Below are positions 20,995 through 54,366 of a stretch of 64,000 nt of DNA, piece by piece. The DNA is from Nannobrachium achirus (lineage: Eukaryota; Chordata; Actinopteri; Myctophiformes; Myctophidae): assembly GCA_963921795.1 (NCBI GenBank), contig OY997658.1:47440415-47504414 (forward strand). Direction: 5' to 3'. The notes below the pieces were generated by a model, which saw only the letters and a program-made list of their open reading frames with translations, had not been told where the DNA came from and ran no database searches. Position numbers and translations under genes: made by a program. Within the stretch, counting starts at the first letter, position 1. Each line of letters starts with the position of its first letter.

Positions 20995-21660
20995 GACCAT
21001 TGATCTCTAGATCTACAGGGCAAGCATGAAGCAGTGTAGGTAGCATACTTGATTAGGCCATTGTGGGCTCAACACATTAAATTGGGAGTCTCAAGCCTTT
21101 GATGAGACTCCATGCACTAGTGAGGATAAAAAAATGTATGTATCACTGGTGTAAATCTTCAGATTGTGTTCAAGGAGATGTGTGTATCCATGATACATGA
21201 CTGTCTTGTATTTACATGTCATGATGACACATTCTCTCGAGACAGTCTGTAGAGGGACAAGTTGACAACCCGATTGGGCGTTCCCTTTTCTTTGACGATG
21301 GCTAGCCAGATTGGTCATGACATGACAGATGAGATATGACCTTCTTGTGATCCACAAGGCAAATGACAGTCTTGACTCAAGGCCGGGATCCCTCCAGACA
21401 GAGATAAAAAATATATATTGTGCGGCCATATGCATATCAAAGTGGGGGTCCGCGTCCGTGTCAAATGAACACGTTTTATCACTGATGAGTGATGATGTTA
21501 GTCAGGGACGTGCTGGGCCCCTGATTCAGCCTGGGAAAAAGAGTTGGAGAGGCCCTCGTTTTTTTAATTTTTTTAAAATATTTTGTTGTTTTCGGGTGGA
21601 AACCTTGTTTGTCCAAAACCGTTTGTTTTGTATTTATCATTTAAAAAATGATTTAAACTA

Positions 21661-21727
21661 GTGAAAACAGCCGATCTCGCAACGCGGTGCGAGGCGTTGT
21701 GTGCTTGTAGATCTGCTGTTTTCACTA
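21661..21727. repeat. palindromic module with symmetric arm changes
   Basis: It opens GTGAAAACAGC and closes GCTGTTTTCAC. Both arms have C where most copies have T (AAATAGC / GCTATTT). The inner left arm has lost part of TACAAGCTC. Confidence 0.8.
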
Positions 21728-22491
21728 CTTTTGTGCAACGGCCTTGTATGATGAACTAGGGCTTTGCTTTGCGAAAAAATGTATACATTTGAAACTTGGA
21801 GATACGAGGTTTCTGCCCGACAGTGACGATTTACTTGGAACGAAGGCCGACATTTTATTTTTATTTTTTTCCTAATGGCCGGCCTGGACCGGCCGGAAAT
21901 GAACCGGCCGTTCGGGAGTTGTCCCGCTTTTCCCAATGGCCAGCACGTCCCTGATGTTAGTGTAGAATTTCGTTATTACTTAGTTTTGCACAGAGCCACT
22001 GCTCTGGTTTTGCAGCAGTGTATCCTCCATTCCCACAGAGGTCGCCGTTAGGCCGGGGCTCACGGTGCTGGTGGTGCATGGATGTTGTCCCTTTAACAAC
22101 ACGCCAAGTTGGGCTGAACTCACATGGATCTCATTCTCCATCCATCCATAGTTCAGCCCGCGTGGTGCATGAGAACGGTGCGCTGTCACGACTCGAGCCT
22201 CACCCACACCTTCCGTTCGATGGTCTCCTCTCACCGGCTTTTTATCGCACTATAACACAGTATTATTAAGACAATTTAGACAGCTAGCTGTCAAGCTAGC
22301 TACCTAAAGCTGCTATTTGCCTAGGGAGGATTTGTTGACATCTTTTTCTGACAGCTTTCTGTAACACACTTTGATCATCTGGACGCCGGTGGGTCTGCTC
22401 TGCCTGGGAGACTTCCAACAACTTATTTTATAATCGACTTTGTGATAATCATAATCATAATAAGACAATCAGACGCCAGAGAAGTGCCAAC

Positions 22492-43289
<20,798 letters not shown>

Positions 43290-43359
<70 letters not shown>
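43290..43359 (+). repeat. (AC)n in ipo4 3'UTR
   Basis: A pure AC array begins three bases after the ipo4 stop codon, so it will be at the start of the mature 3'UTR. Confidence 0.95.
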
Positions 43360-43360
<1 letters not shown>

Positions 43361-43401
43361 GAATACTGTTTGCCCTTCCGCTCTTGTTCGTGAAGCCAGC
43401 C

Positions 43402-43913
43402 TTAACCCATTTAGGCCTAGGATTATTGACCGCTTTAACATTTAAAAAATAGCAGATATACAAGCTCGCCGCGCTGCGAGCTTGTAGATCTGCTATTTTT
43501 GAAAAATCATGATTTTTCTTTGCAAGTCTTTGAATATATCTATTTAAAAGCAAACATTTGTAACTCAAATATTTGCTTCTGGGGGGTCCCTGGAACAACA
43601 TATTTTGAGATGAGGGTCCGTAGCCAAATACCTGTAATTTCGGGGGTCCTTGACATGAAAAGGTTTGAGAACAACATGATTTAGAAGAAGGATTTAGAAG
43701 TCGGGTCAAAGCTCGGGTCAAAGATGTTCAAAGACTTGCACACATTTTCACGATTTTTCAAAAATAGCAGATCTACAAGCTCGCAGCGCGGCACTCGGTG
43801 CCGCGCTGTGAGCTTGTATATCTGCTATTTTTCAATAGTTAAAGCATAAAATCATGGTTAAAGTGGTTAAAATCTAACGCGACTCGGGCGCGTTCCAGGT
43901 ATTTGAGAGTTAA
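43402..43913 (+). mobile_element. TTAA-type element, copy C
   Basis: 512 bp between TTAA sites, same orientation as copy A. Modules at 43443-43507 (short loop) and 43758-43835. It lies within or just after the ipo4 3'UTR. Confidence 0.82.
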
Positions 43914-45748
43914 AGGAATACATTTTTATATACTGTGGATGGGGAAAAATGGGACAGTAGTTTGACAATGTTTTCCAAAATTTGGCCAAGTTTCTGCAAA
44001 CTTCAGCACTCAACCACAACTACTACTACGGATATTATTAATTGGTTATGTTTTCATTATTATATTTTTTATTTATTTGCCCTGTGTGCTTACGGTTTGT
44101 CTTATTTTATGAAATATGGTTTATTTTGTCTGATGTATTGCCCTTTCTTTTTCTTTTTCTTTATTGACCTAGTTCAATGTAATTATTGATCTGCTGCTGT
44201 CCCCTTTTTTACCACTGATTTGAAGAAGAAAAAATAACCTCTGGCTTTGCTGTTTTGGAGTGTGAAGTAATGAATTTGTTCTCATGATAAATGTATTTTT
44301 TTCTCAAGATATTTTCGTCTTATTTTTACAACCATAAATCTTCTCCTGGAGATCTCTGAACTTTAAAGTTTTAGTAAGAGCGTGGTGCTTTGGGTTCTCA
44401 AACCGCTTACTAAGGACTTCCGCAAACAGGCCAACTCTCTAACCATGCACTCCTGTGTTCTTTGCATTATGGCAGACATCCAGCAGGAAAAAAGATTTTA
44501 TTCCATTGAAATAATTAATTTAATGGTAAAGAATTAAATTGAATATGTAGACTACCTGCAGTGAAATAAATATTTGCAATCTGATCCATGCCCAGCCCAG
44601 CACCAATCAAAGTCGCTGGATTGGTTTAAAGTTGGGGACACGGGAAAGTTAATAATCTCAACAAAAGACACTGGTGTCTACATGACAAGAAAGAGACGCT
44701 GTTGTCTACATTGACAAGAAAGAGAGGAGAAAGTGGTACAGTAAGCTGGGGCATTAAGGCCACTGTGGCCTCACTCAGGGCATTTTTTAGGGGCCAAACT
44801 AAGGGGTCCTCCCTGAAATTCCTGCCCTGTTAAGCACTCACTCATTGGTTGAAGTAAGGGGCCACCCTCAGTTGTTACAAAAAGCAGCTCTTTATTTCCA
44901 TGTCATCATATTTTCATGCCATGTGGAAGTTGCAGAAACACTCAAACTTTACATTATCATGCTTTATAAACATGAAGGTTTAGTTCATTCACCTGTGCCA
45001 CTCCATCTTTAAGGGTGTTACAGTATATAAGCATGTAACGATTCACTCAACTCACAATACGATTTGGTTCATGATTTTTCGTCACTTTTTTTAAAACAAT
45101 TATCCAGACAGATTGACCGAAAAATATATTTTTTCCGTCTTACACAAAACCACTATTTTCTTTCTGCTATCCTTGTTTCAATACAGTTGCAAATTACGTT
45201 TCTTTTTTTTTTCTTTTTTTCTCCAATCAGTTCTCTTACAAAGGTCCTGTATTTCCTATCTTTTTTTTTTACATGCCCTCTACTCTGCTGTTTGCATCAC
45301 GATTCAAATTGCGATTTAATCCCAATTAAAATTGTCACTACGATATATCGTTACATGCCTAGTGCTATATCGTTTTTGCAGACATGTTTTCTGGTCATTA
45401 ACATTCTGATCATATGTATTACCTTAGACAAGCAAAATGTGTTATCAAACCATTGTAGAATATCCTACCGCACCTATTTTACAAGATGTTTGTACAAATA
45501 TTACAATATCTTTAAAGGGACACAACTGTGGGTAAGTCAAACCATGCCCCGCCACACTGCATAAAGTGCTTCCTCAAAATACAATTTACACGCAATAATT
45601 AGTAGATGACTTAAGTCATTAAACCAGTATAGAGTAGACAAATTGACTTTTTGAAAATCAATATTGGCTTACATTAAAATGTAATCAAAAGTGTAGCTGG
45701 TTTATCCTCAATATCTTGCACTGCGTATGGCCCCGGCCCCACACAACG
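43914..45748. other. ipo4 to 199-residue gene convergent spacer
   Basis: AT-rich. A possible ipo4 AATAAA lies at 44565-44570, but then the 3'UTR would contain copy C. TTTATT at 44891-44896 could serve the minus-strand gene. No coding exon is recognised. Confidence 0.5.
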
Positions 45749-47674
45749 TTAGATCTCCCGTTGTTCCTGTGTGTCGTTAATCTTTGGCTGGTCCAAACCC
45801 AACGGCAGAGTCATCTCCACCGGGGCCAGACCGTTCTCCCCTGAAACACAAACACGGCATTCAAACAAGAGGCACAACAGAAAAACCCTTCCCCACATGA
45901 TACAGGGATGTCCAAAACCTAGAACTCTACTGGTCATCAGTAGATAGGATTGTAGTTCAGAATTGTTGTAGTAAATCTGACAGTCTTTTGTCTATGTCTA
46001 AGTTATGGCTGAAACAACAAGTTAACTATTTGACAATAATGTACTGTAATCTAGGGATGATTGTCCATCTTTCCTGATAGTTTCATGGCCTTACATGAAT
46101 CCATAAAATCTATGAAACTCTCCCTGCAGGGTGATTATACTTCACTGACTCATTACACCACAATTATGTCTGAGCATGAGCTATCAGGCCTAGTGTCCTA
46201 GTGGAACTGAGTAAGAGAGAAATATCACACAACCATCACAAATATATACAGTAGACACCATATAGGCATGATTATTACACATGGAACACATCCAAAACAG
46301 GAGACAATATTTGGTAGTATTCTTTGCCATCAATCATGTTGAATATATAAATGTGAACTTTTTTCAACCGTGAAGCTAAAATGATGTCCAACAGGACGTG
46401 TTTGGACTTTGGACCAAGCTAATGACAGTGTGATATAGTAAAACACTATACTGTGTATTCATACATAGATGACCTTCTGGAGATACAGTACAGTATATAT
46501 CTGTAAGTTTATATAGTAGACTAGTACCAGTAAGACGCCATGTGTCTTATATATATATGAATTCTGTTAGTGTGGTTCTCCTAACAGGGCATCATCTGGG
46601 ATACAATCCCTTTTATGCCCATATATGGAGATCCCTAACAGAATTCCTTTTATGCCCTATATGGGGATCAATGCTCTGAGTATCTGACATCATTGTGATG
46701 TCACCTGTTTAAGCCCATATATGGAGATCCCTGCTCGGAGTATCACTGTGATGTCACAGTGTCAGGGGAACCACAGTGTCAGGCATTACCCTACGGACAA
46801 GCTCTGACGGTGAAATCACAGGCATGGCCGCGGTGGCATTGCTGCTAGCGTTGGCACATAGTTACTGAGATCTACATCAGCCTGAGAATACGGCTGTCAT
46901 CTGTGAGGTCATTGGCCTTGGCAGGAGATGATGGGATGGATGGTATTTATGGCACGGTCGGCCCAGGCCACAATGAGAACATCACATCACGCTCCAATCC
47001 ACATCACCTCCCTAATATAGACACTTCCATCCAATGATAACTATTTAATCTTAGACTACTATTACGATAGTTTTTTTTATTTTTTCTCTCTCATGGAAAT
47101 TGGAATCTCCTGCTCTGTTCTGTGAGAGAATGTATAGCACAGTATCTGGCCCTGGTGGGTTCTGATCCTAGACCAGAATGGGGTACATCATGTTGTACAG
47201 CACAGAACTGTAAATCACCCTTTCTTCCGAGTAGCGCGGCTTGGGTGCGGCGGCAAGTGCTGGGAGCTGATGATACTGTAGGTGTGGCGCTCCACCTCAG
47301 CGATACATCTCCCAGGGGCCTAGCACATTTTAACAGGGACAGACTCCCGCGTGTTACCGTCTGATACCGACAATCAGCCACTCCCGACACTACCTGTATG
47401 TTGGGAATCAATACCATTTACATGCAGATAAATGTTGTCTAATTCATCTGGGAACAGGTAGACAAACTTAAATACTTATTGCTTGTCCTCAGCCAATGTG
47501 TCCCAGACGGCCAACAAACATATCAGAGCATTATTATTTAAGTGCTACGAGAGGAGCAGCCACATGCTGCATGGATGGCACCCTGACATCTCAATGGGAA
47601 TTCAGACGGGATGTTTCACATTTCTCAGGCAACTGCCAGTTATTTAAAAACGTGGTGGATTCCCTCCCACTTTC

Positions 47675-47762
<88 letters not shown>

Positions 47763-48615
47763 CGTGTGTGTCTGTGTGTCTGTGTGTGTGTATGCGTGCA
47801 TGTGTATCTCACCGGGTCCTACGCCTTCCCCCCTGGGGTATCTGGTCTTCCAGGGCAGGATTTCGACACCGCTGCGGCAGAAGGAGCGGTCAGTGTGGGC
47901 CTCTGTGCTGTACAGAATTTCCTGGAGCTGTTTCTCTCCGGGCTTCTGGGCTTTCACTCGCACCTGTTAGAACAGCGGTGGGGTGGGAGTTAGTGTAATT
48001 ACAACAGCAGAATGAGTCTGCTTTGAATGAAAATATTATATGCCATGGCCCATGACATTGACCGTGCTTTATATACATGTTTTTTGAGCGGTGGTAGTGG
48101 CTGTGCGTGTGTCTGTAGCCTTTTTCCTCAGTGTTTTGCCATAGCAAAACGTGTGTGTGTAGCATAGCCTGTACATCCTAGACTCAAATCCTAGTCTGAA
48201 GACGTTATGCAAGCACAACCACCGCTCACTTCACATTGGGTGTGACATTTTTATCTAATTTTGGCTGTCCACTCTCTTTTGCATGTCTTTATTAAGACAG
48301 ATCTGAAGGAGGGAGGCTTAATACCCACCCTACAATCTGTGGAAACATGATAACATTTTTGTCAGGATTATAACAATAATGTAACCTTACGAATGTGTAA
48401 CCAAATGGACCCGAACGGATCCATTTGGTTCCATGTATTCACTCAAATTACACTGTCTCTCCACTACTGACCTCCAGAATGGTGACCTCTTTCTCCTTCA
48501 GTTTCCCTGTTTTGTTCTTAACCTGGGTCTTCTTGTTGTCAACCCACACCACGCGCTCCTTCACCTCTGACCTGCACACACAGCACAAACACATGGTGAG
48601 AAGGAAGTTGTACAT

Positions 48616-48683
<68 letters not shown>

Positions 48684-49643
48684 TAGTCTAATGGAGGGAT
48701 CTTCAACGTTTTCAGGCCATGGACCCCCTAACTAATGGGGAGATGGAGCAGACCCCCTACCTCGTAGGGTGGGGGTGGGGCTACAACATGTATATTTATG
48801 TATAAAATTGTGTTTCATGTGTATAAACATACCATGTTATTGTGCATTCAATACTATGCTATTAAAATAATAGATTGATATATTCATGCTTTTAACATTT
48901 TTTTTTTTTCTCCAACAATTTTGGGGACCCCCTGCAGTATCCCCGTGGATCCCCTAGGGGTCACGGACCCCCTGTTGAAGACCCCTGGTTTAATGGACTG
49001 CACACACACACGCATAGTACTTTCATGAACACCGTAATCCTCAGTAATTTTACTGTGAGAGTAAACACAGACCCGTAATGCAGTGGTTCTCCGTGACTCC
49101 CCAAAATAATCATAATTGAACTGGGGACCCCCCACCCTGAGCACTTGGAACCACTGCCATAATGGACCCCATTTAGGTCAATTTGTATACTTTCAGAGTT
49201 CAATTTTCACTGAAGATTTACTATGCCAATGATTGGTAACATCTCATGGATTGCACCCATGACTAGTCGGCGCCAAAATGAGGCCTTTGAACAGCAGTTG
49301 AATGCATTCAGCTATCTGGTACAATTGAAAGAATAGCTGAAATACAAGTTGGGAACCACTCCACACACAAATGACAGCAGACTTACTCGTCGATGCCCAG
49401 GTCGGCCAGCGTTGTGTCCAGGAAGGGGAAGGGCGTATGGGCGGGGTCGATGGGGTCAGGCTGTAACTGTATGGGCAGGGAGAAGGTCATGGGGATGTCC
49501 CACGCCACCTCTGAACGTAATAACACCTTGGGCTTGGGCCCGGAGGAGGATCCCCCTGCGTCCAGCCCGCCGTTGGCCTGCTGCTGCAGCGTGGCAGGGC
49601 TCTGCCCAGCATCCAGGGAGGGGTTTGTCTCGTCGGCCGCCAT
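45749..49643 (-). CDS. unrecognised four-exon gene, 199 residues
   Basis: Minus-strand exons 49643-49387, 48571-48472, 47963-47813 and 45840-45749 join in phase (600 nt with TAA). The start [14 protein letters not shown] is the first ATG of the open exon. Residues 1-40 are polar and low complexity (Gln, Gly, Ser). Then follows [20 protein letters not shown], a stretch [20 protein letters not shown], a Lys-rich segment [20 protein letters not shown], then [20 protein letters not shown] and a C-terminus ending NDTQEQREI. No signal peptide, membrane helix or domain is recognised. The protein is probably soluble. Clean splice sites, matched phases and a biased residue pattern argue for a real gene; I cannot name it. 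It is convergent with ipo4. Confidence 0.65.
46520..46800. mobile_element. CArG-bearing dispersed element, copy 3
   Basis: It begins near AGTAAGACGCC (46529-46539) and has CCATATATGG at 46619-46628 and 46715-46724, with GTGATGTCAC-type palindromes between. It lies in the third intron of the 199-residue gene. Confidence 0.6.
47680..47800 (+). repeat. (GT)n with variants
   Basis: A GT array at 47680-47758, then GCGT and TCTG variants. On the minus strand it is a CA repeat about 10 nt into the intron after exon 3 of the 199-residue gene. Confidence 0.95.
48619..48681 (+). repeat. (AC)n microsatellite
   Basis: A pure AC array about 50 bp upstream of the exon 2 acceptor of the minus-strand gene. 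Confidence 0.97.
48694..48987. mobile_element. hAT-like element, CAGGGGTCTTCAAC family
   Basis: The left GAGGGATCTTCAAC and right GTTGAAGACCCCTG ends are inverted. Target duplication GTCTAATG/GTTTAATG matches at 7 of 8. Internal GGACCCCCT-rich ends. Confidence 0.85.
49081..49156. mobile_element. 76-bp hAT-Charlie-like MITE
   Basis: CAGTGGTTCTCC … GGAACCACTG ends, flanked by CCGTAATG/CCATAATG (7 of 8). It is a very short deletion derivative, 93 bp from the preceding hAT element. Confidence 0.8.
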
Positions 49644-50082
49644 CAGCTTGACTGATGATGCTGTTCGTTATCTCGGACAAAAATATGTGTGGTTTATTCC
49701 CTCACCCTGCTTGGTCTCCTGCTGTTTAGTCTCGCTCTCCTCAGTACGGCAGCTCTTTGCTTATCTCTGTAATTGATTCTCGGTTGTCTCTCGACGACTT
49801 GTTTTCAGTTGTGTTGCGCTGTTGGATGTTGAAGGCTGGCCCGTTGGTTGCCTTGGCTCTCCCTGGGGATAGTTGTGATTCAGAGTTGGGTATACTGTCT
49901 CCTCTCCTCCTGTCTCCTCTGATGAAGTGCTCTTCCCGGGAGGTGTGTGTGGGTGTGTGTACAGACCTGTGCCCAGCCCCTTGGCAGATATAAGCAGCCG
50001 GAATGAATGTGTGTAATGTGCCACTTGCATGTTAGGTTTATTAGACTGTCAAGGGATTGATGGAGGCATGTTGTTTGTACCA

Positions 50083-50083
<1 letters not shown>

Positions 50084-50178
<95 letters not shown>
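50084..50178 (+). repeat. (GT)n microsatellite
   Basis: A pure GT array of about 95 bp. Confidence 0.97.
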
Positions 50179-50181
<3 letters not shown>

Positions 50182-50328
50182 CATGTGTGCACGAGAGAGA
50201 GTAAGAATGACTGATGTTTCACATTATGCGTTCTGATGCATACTATACACAGGGTGTGTTTTGATACATACTATACAGGGTGTGTTTTGCTTTTGATACA
50301 TACCATAGTTTTGATACATACCATAGAA

Positions 50329-50509
50329 CAGTGGTTCTCAAACCCTCATGTCAAGGAGGATTCCAAAATGCTTACACATTTTCAAATGTTGTGAAACTAG
50401 ACGATCTAAAAGCCCACAACGTGTCACATTTTGATGCTATATGAACTAATTTAGCTGGAATCCTGGGGTTCCCCTGGGAGTCTCCGGGACCCCACTTTGA
50501 GAACCACTG
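50329..50509. mobile_element. hAT-Charlie-like MITE, 181 bp
   Basis: CAGTGGTTCTCAAACC and its partner TTTGAGAACCACTG, with target duplication CCATAGAA/CCATAGAG (7 of 8). It carries a decayed left arm of the palindromic module (ACGATCTAAAAGCCCACAAC). Confidence 0.85.
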
Positions 50510-51685
50510 CCATAGAGGAGGACATACACTATACATACAGTATATGTTTTGGTGATGAATAAATGTATTTTGATACACCGCAGTATCTGTTTTGATATTC
50601 CATGTACTGTAAAGTCAACTTGAATCAGCACTGTAATAAATAATGATAACATTGAATTGAATTTATGTCCATACGAGTACGACTAGGGCTGGGGTCCCAT
50701 TCAAGGCATGCACACACAGAACATCATTTACAGCCCATCAAGAATGAATACATGAAGAAATTATATTTAATATAAGGCACTTTATATGCCACGTTGTTTC
50801 TATTTATATTCTCAACTGACAGAAAGTGGATTTGACACAAGCACAAATCTTGGTTTGTTTTGAACATATATCAACTGAGGTTATATTCACATACACTCTG
50901 AAAGAGTTTGATTTGTAGATGGAAACATAATGCTGTATGTAAACAAACCCATTAAAGTAATTAGAAAAACCTTTTTCTTTTTTTATTCAGTTGGTGACAT
51001 TCTGTCAAGTGCTTAATCAAACAGAGATGATGATGGGGCAAACCATTTTATTTGTTTGTATTGCACTGATTGGGCCTTTAATGTGAACTGTTCACAGTCC
51101 TGCGGTCCAGATCACGGAACAAAACACCCAGAGGATGAGGAGTTACCTCATCATCACAACAACTTTAGAGAGATTTACGGCTGTGAGTAATTAAACGTGC
51201 CTGGTTGGTGATCCAATCCACCTCTCTGAATGACCTCCTGTAGATATTTAGAGTCGCATTGATTGTTCCTCATCATTTGTCTCTCTGCATTGCCACTCAT
51301 TTAGTAGTGGATGATGTATGGGCCATTCACGGCACGCTGCCACATTTTCAGCTACAGTATATAGAAAAGGAAAAAAGAAAAAGCATTCACCCTGTGTTTG
51401 CAAAAGTGGGCCACGTGCAGTGCTGCCAGGTGCCCCCATGTGCTGTTGTATGTGCATGTGGGCATGTGTGTTTCTACCAGTGGTGTAAAGTAACTAAGTA
51501 CATTTACTTAAGTAGACCTATACTGTACTTTTTGAGGTATTTTTTTTTACGTTACTTGAGTATGTCCAATCTATACTTTTACTTCAACTCTACTACATCT
51601 CAGAGGCAAATATTACTTTTACTCCTTTACTAGTTACTTATAGATACTTGAAGATTTTGATTATCATTACAAACATACAGTATAT

Positions 51686-51992
51686 CAACCACTTAAGCCC
51701 TATATAATCTTTTTTCTGACATTTGGAAATAGCAGATCTACAAGAGAGTACTTTTATTACCACTGTTTGTACTGAGCACAGAGGGAGCACAGCAGACCTT
51801 TATCCAGTAAATGAACATTCTGGATGCATCATGTCACATTCAGTGATTGGGAACATGAACCACTTAAACACCATCAGCATCCATATTTTGGGGGGAACAT
51901 TTGCCACAAATAGCAGACATGTTGTGAGCTTGTAAAAATCACACCCGTGTGAACTGAGCGGTGGTTTCCCCCCCCCCCTTCCCCCCTGTGTG

Positions 51993-52035
<43 letters not shown>

Positions 52036-52292
52036 CTGGTCTGGCCTGGCCTGAACAACAGCGCCCCTCCCTTAACATGTGTGGTCATAAAAGGTACTGC
52101 AGGCCTGCAGGCTACATACAGACACACACGCACACACACACACACACACACACACGCACGCATACACATAGGAGACGGTGTAACCACCGCTCAAAAATAT
52201 TGTTGGTGAAGAGGTTTTGTGTAGAGGGGGAAAAAAGAAGGACATGCAAAGCCAACTATTGGGTCCAGTTTACTAGAGGGTTTAAGTGGTCT
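51686..52292. mobile_element. palindrome-bearing element with ACCACTTAAGCCC ends
   Basis: The left CAACCACTTAAGCCCT and right AGGGTTTAAGTGGT ends are inverted. A left arm (AATAGCAGATCTACAAG, 51727) and a right arm (TGTTGTGAGCTTGTA, 51920) of the module are separated by about 180 bp. Two short GT/CA arrays and an internal GGCCTG-rich part follow. The copy at 8928-8990 shows the same end (GGGCTTAAGTGGTTAA). Confidence 0.6.
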
Positions 52293-52977
52293 ATACATTT
52301 GTCTGAGATAAGAGATTACTATTTCTATGCATTTGATGTATTGTATTGATGTTGATGTAGATGTATTACCTTGCTATTGTAAATCACTCTGGATTGAAGT
52401 GTCTGCTAAATGCCTAAATTGTAAATTGTTAAAGCCTATCAGCTAGAGTAGACCAGCGATTCCTAACCTATGGGCCTTGAAGATATTGTCAGTGGGCCCC
52501 AAAATAATTGTCAAAACACTAAGAGTTTAATATAACATTAATATTATATTTATATAAATGTTTCTTTAGACCTAGGTTTACATTTTTATGCTGATGAATA
52601 GGAACTTAAAGTATGCTTTGTTAGTTGTTGCATTGATCCTAGCAGAACACAACCGATTGATTGATAAAAGATAAAATAAAAATGCACTGAGAATATGGCA
52701 GCCAAATGGCATAAAAGGGGGGGAAAAAAACATTTTGGAACAGAGAGGTGTAACAGCATGATTGAGTGTCTGCTCCACACATAATGACACCACAGGTTGA
52801 TGTCTCTAACAGCTAAACAGATGTTGGTGGGATTTCTGCCAACCATGGCAGCAGATTCATACAGTCTGAGAAAGATACTGCACAAACGTACAGAACAGAA
52901 CACACTTAGGTTTAATGTAGAAGGAGAGATACAACGTGAGCAGAGCATCACCAAATACATGTTCTTGTATCACCAAA

Positions 52978-52985
52978 TCAGTCAG

Positions 52986-53017
<32 letters not shown>

Positions 53018-53145
53018 CCAATCAATTAAGAAAGATATAATAGGACCACAATGGAAACAAGTCCTTGGGACGTTTTTCTTTTTTTGTGTTATTCTTTCAG
53101 CCTTAATGTCTGACTGTACTAATAAAGTATTCAATCAATCTTAGC
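52978..53145 (+). mobile_element. LINE 3' tail fragment
   Basis: (CAAT)n then ATAATAGGACCACAATGGAA … TAATAAAGTATTCAATCAAT. It matches 26165-26290. Confidence 0.6.
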
Positions 53146-54366
53146 TAATCAATGTTTTTGTACCTCTGGACTCTGACCCTGACTGCTACAACCATTACCA
53201 ACCAATAGTTTGCTGTTGGAGTAGACAACACTGTGCAGTGTAAACAGAATGAAATCACTGTTCTATTCTGCCCCTCCTGGCTGCAGTGCATGTCCTTAGT
53301 ACCAGTGATGTAAGGTTGGTTGAGGTGGGCATCCAGACCGCTGACTCCACCATCCGTTGGTCAATAACCTTCCAATTGCTCCTGAGAAAGTCATATCAGT
53401 CCATGATGTACCAGAGGCAGAACACTGCTGTGATCACAGCTGTTGCAGTACACTGTGGCATTTAGCAGGGTGAAGTCCTTTAGTTGATCTGATGCCTCAA
53501 AGTAATTACACTGCCTGAAGATATTATTCACTTTTATGGAGTCTATGCTTTTATGTCAAAAAGGCCAAGGTCAGAATCAAGGTCAAAGTCAAAATAATGT
53601 AATTCACTTGAACAAAAGGATGGTTCGATCAGGAACACTCACATCAAAGTAGATTTAACATTTATTGCAACAAATGGAATAGGCTGGTTTACAGTTCAAC
53701 TAAACCCCCACTGGTACCGATGTTTCTGGTTGACATTGGCACATTTCACTCAGGTTTTTTCATCTCACTCATGTCACTTTGTCTGCTGACCTCACTCAGC
53801 AACAAAATAAAAATAAAAAAAACAAAGAAAAACAACAACAAAAAAACACAGGAGGCAAGCAGTGATCACCCATGATGTGCACTGCTATGTAGTTTCAAAT
53901 GCACTACATTGCAGGCACTTTTTGAGAGTAAAAAAAATAAAAAAGAAGAAGACATGTGTGACATGCATGATCTGGGCAGATTGCCCCAGGAAATGTGCCA
54001 GTCTCAACCCAAAACAACGGTATACAAGAGCAGGCCCATAGCAAGACATTTAATCAGAATAACTCGAGTCATGCAAACTTGAATGCATTTTAACTTTAAA
54101 GCCATAGAACATTGAATTCAGTTAAGAGCCATGCAAACATTGAATTACAATTTACTTTAGAATATCAGTTCAACATTCAGTTTAAACACTTGAGTAATTC
54201 AAAACTGTGAACTATAAGGTGGATTTGCCTGTGTTTAAATACCTCTCTATTATAAAAAAAAAAGGTTGGATTCAGTTGTGTCATCCTTTATTTCTAACTA
54301 GAAGCTGTAGTCGGCGACCTGGCCAACTCGGAACAATGTAAATAGGGAATGAATGCCCCGCCCTTT

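Larger units (their letters stand above)
18650..21110. repeat. degenerate tandem repeat, about three copies of a roughly 1-kb unit
   Basis: Recurrent landmarks: TTGCCCTCACAGCAGGC at about 18657 and 20708; GGACACAAGATG at 18725 and 20769; ATTTGCATTGCCATTGA at 19047 and 20122, with the variant ATTTGCATGACCATTGA at 20987; TTGATATACTGTAGTT at 19191 and 20212; GTCTCATTTATTAGCAC at 19460 and 20348. Order is kept, so these are old tandem copies with many indels. The unit carries POU octamers. Confidence 0.7.
17302..22491. other. divergent nanog-ipo4 intergenic region
   Basis: This spacer separates the divergently transcribed nanog and ipo4 and must hold both promoters. It contains a POU octamer near nanog, a (CA)n array, a CArG-bearing element, a degenerate tandem repeat with further octamers, a palindromic module, and a TA-rich run (19306-19360). 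The last 450 bp before the ipo4 ATG (from about 22020) are less repetitive and likely include the ipo4 promoter and 5'UTR; no convincing TATA box is seen there. Confidence 0.6.
49644..54360. other. gene-free repeat-rich stretch
   Basis: The first 300 bp probably hold the promoter and 5'UTR of the 199-residue minus-strand gene. Beyond that are microsatellites, hAT MITEs, a palindrome-bearing element (51686-52292), a dispersed repeat (51485-51660), a SINE/LINE-like tail near 52372-52432 (AAATCACTCTGGATTGAAGT) and a LINE tail. No coding exon is recognised. Confidence 0.55.

Noticed and set aside
52960-53020. CRISPR-like short repeat (CAAT units)
   Set aside because: Simple tetranucleotide repeat at a LINE tail, without spacers; the genome is a vertebrate.
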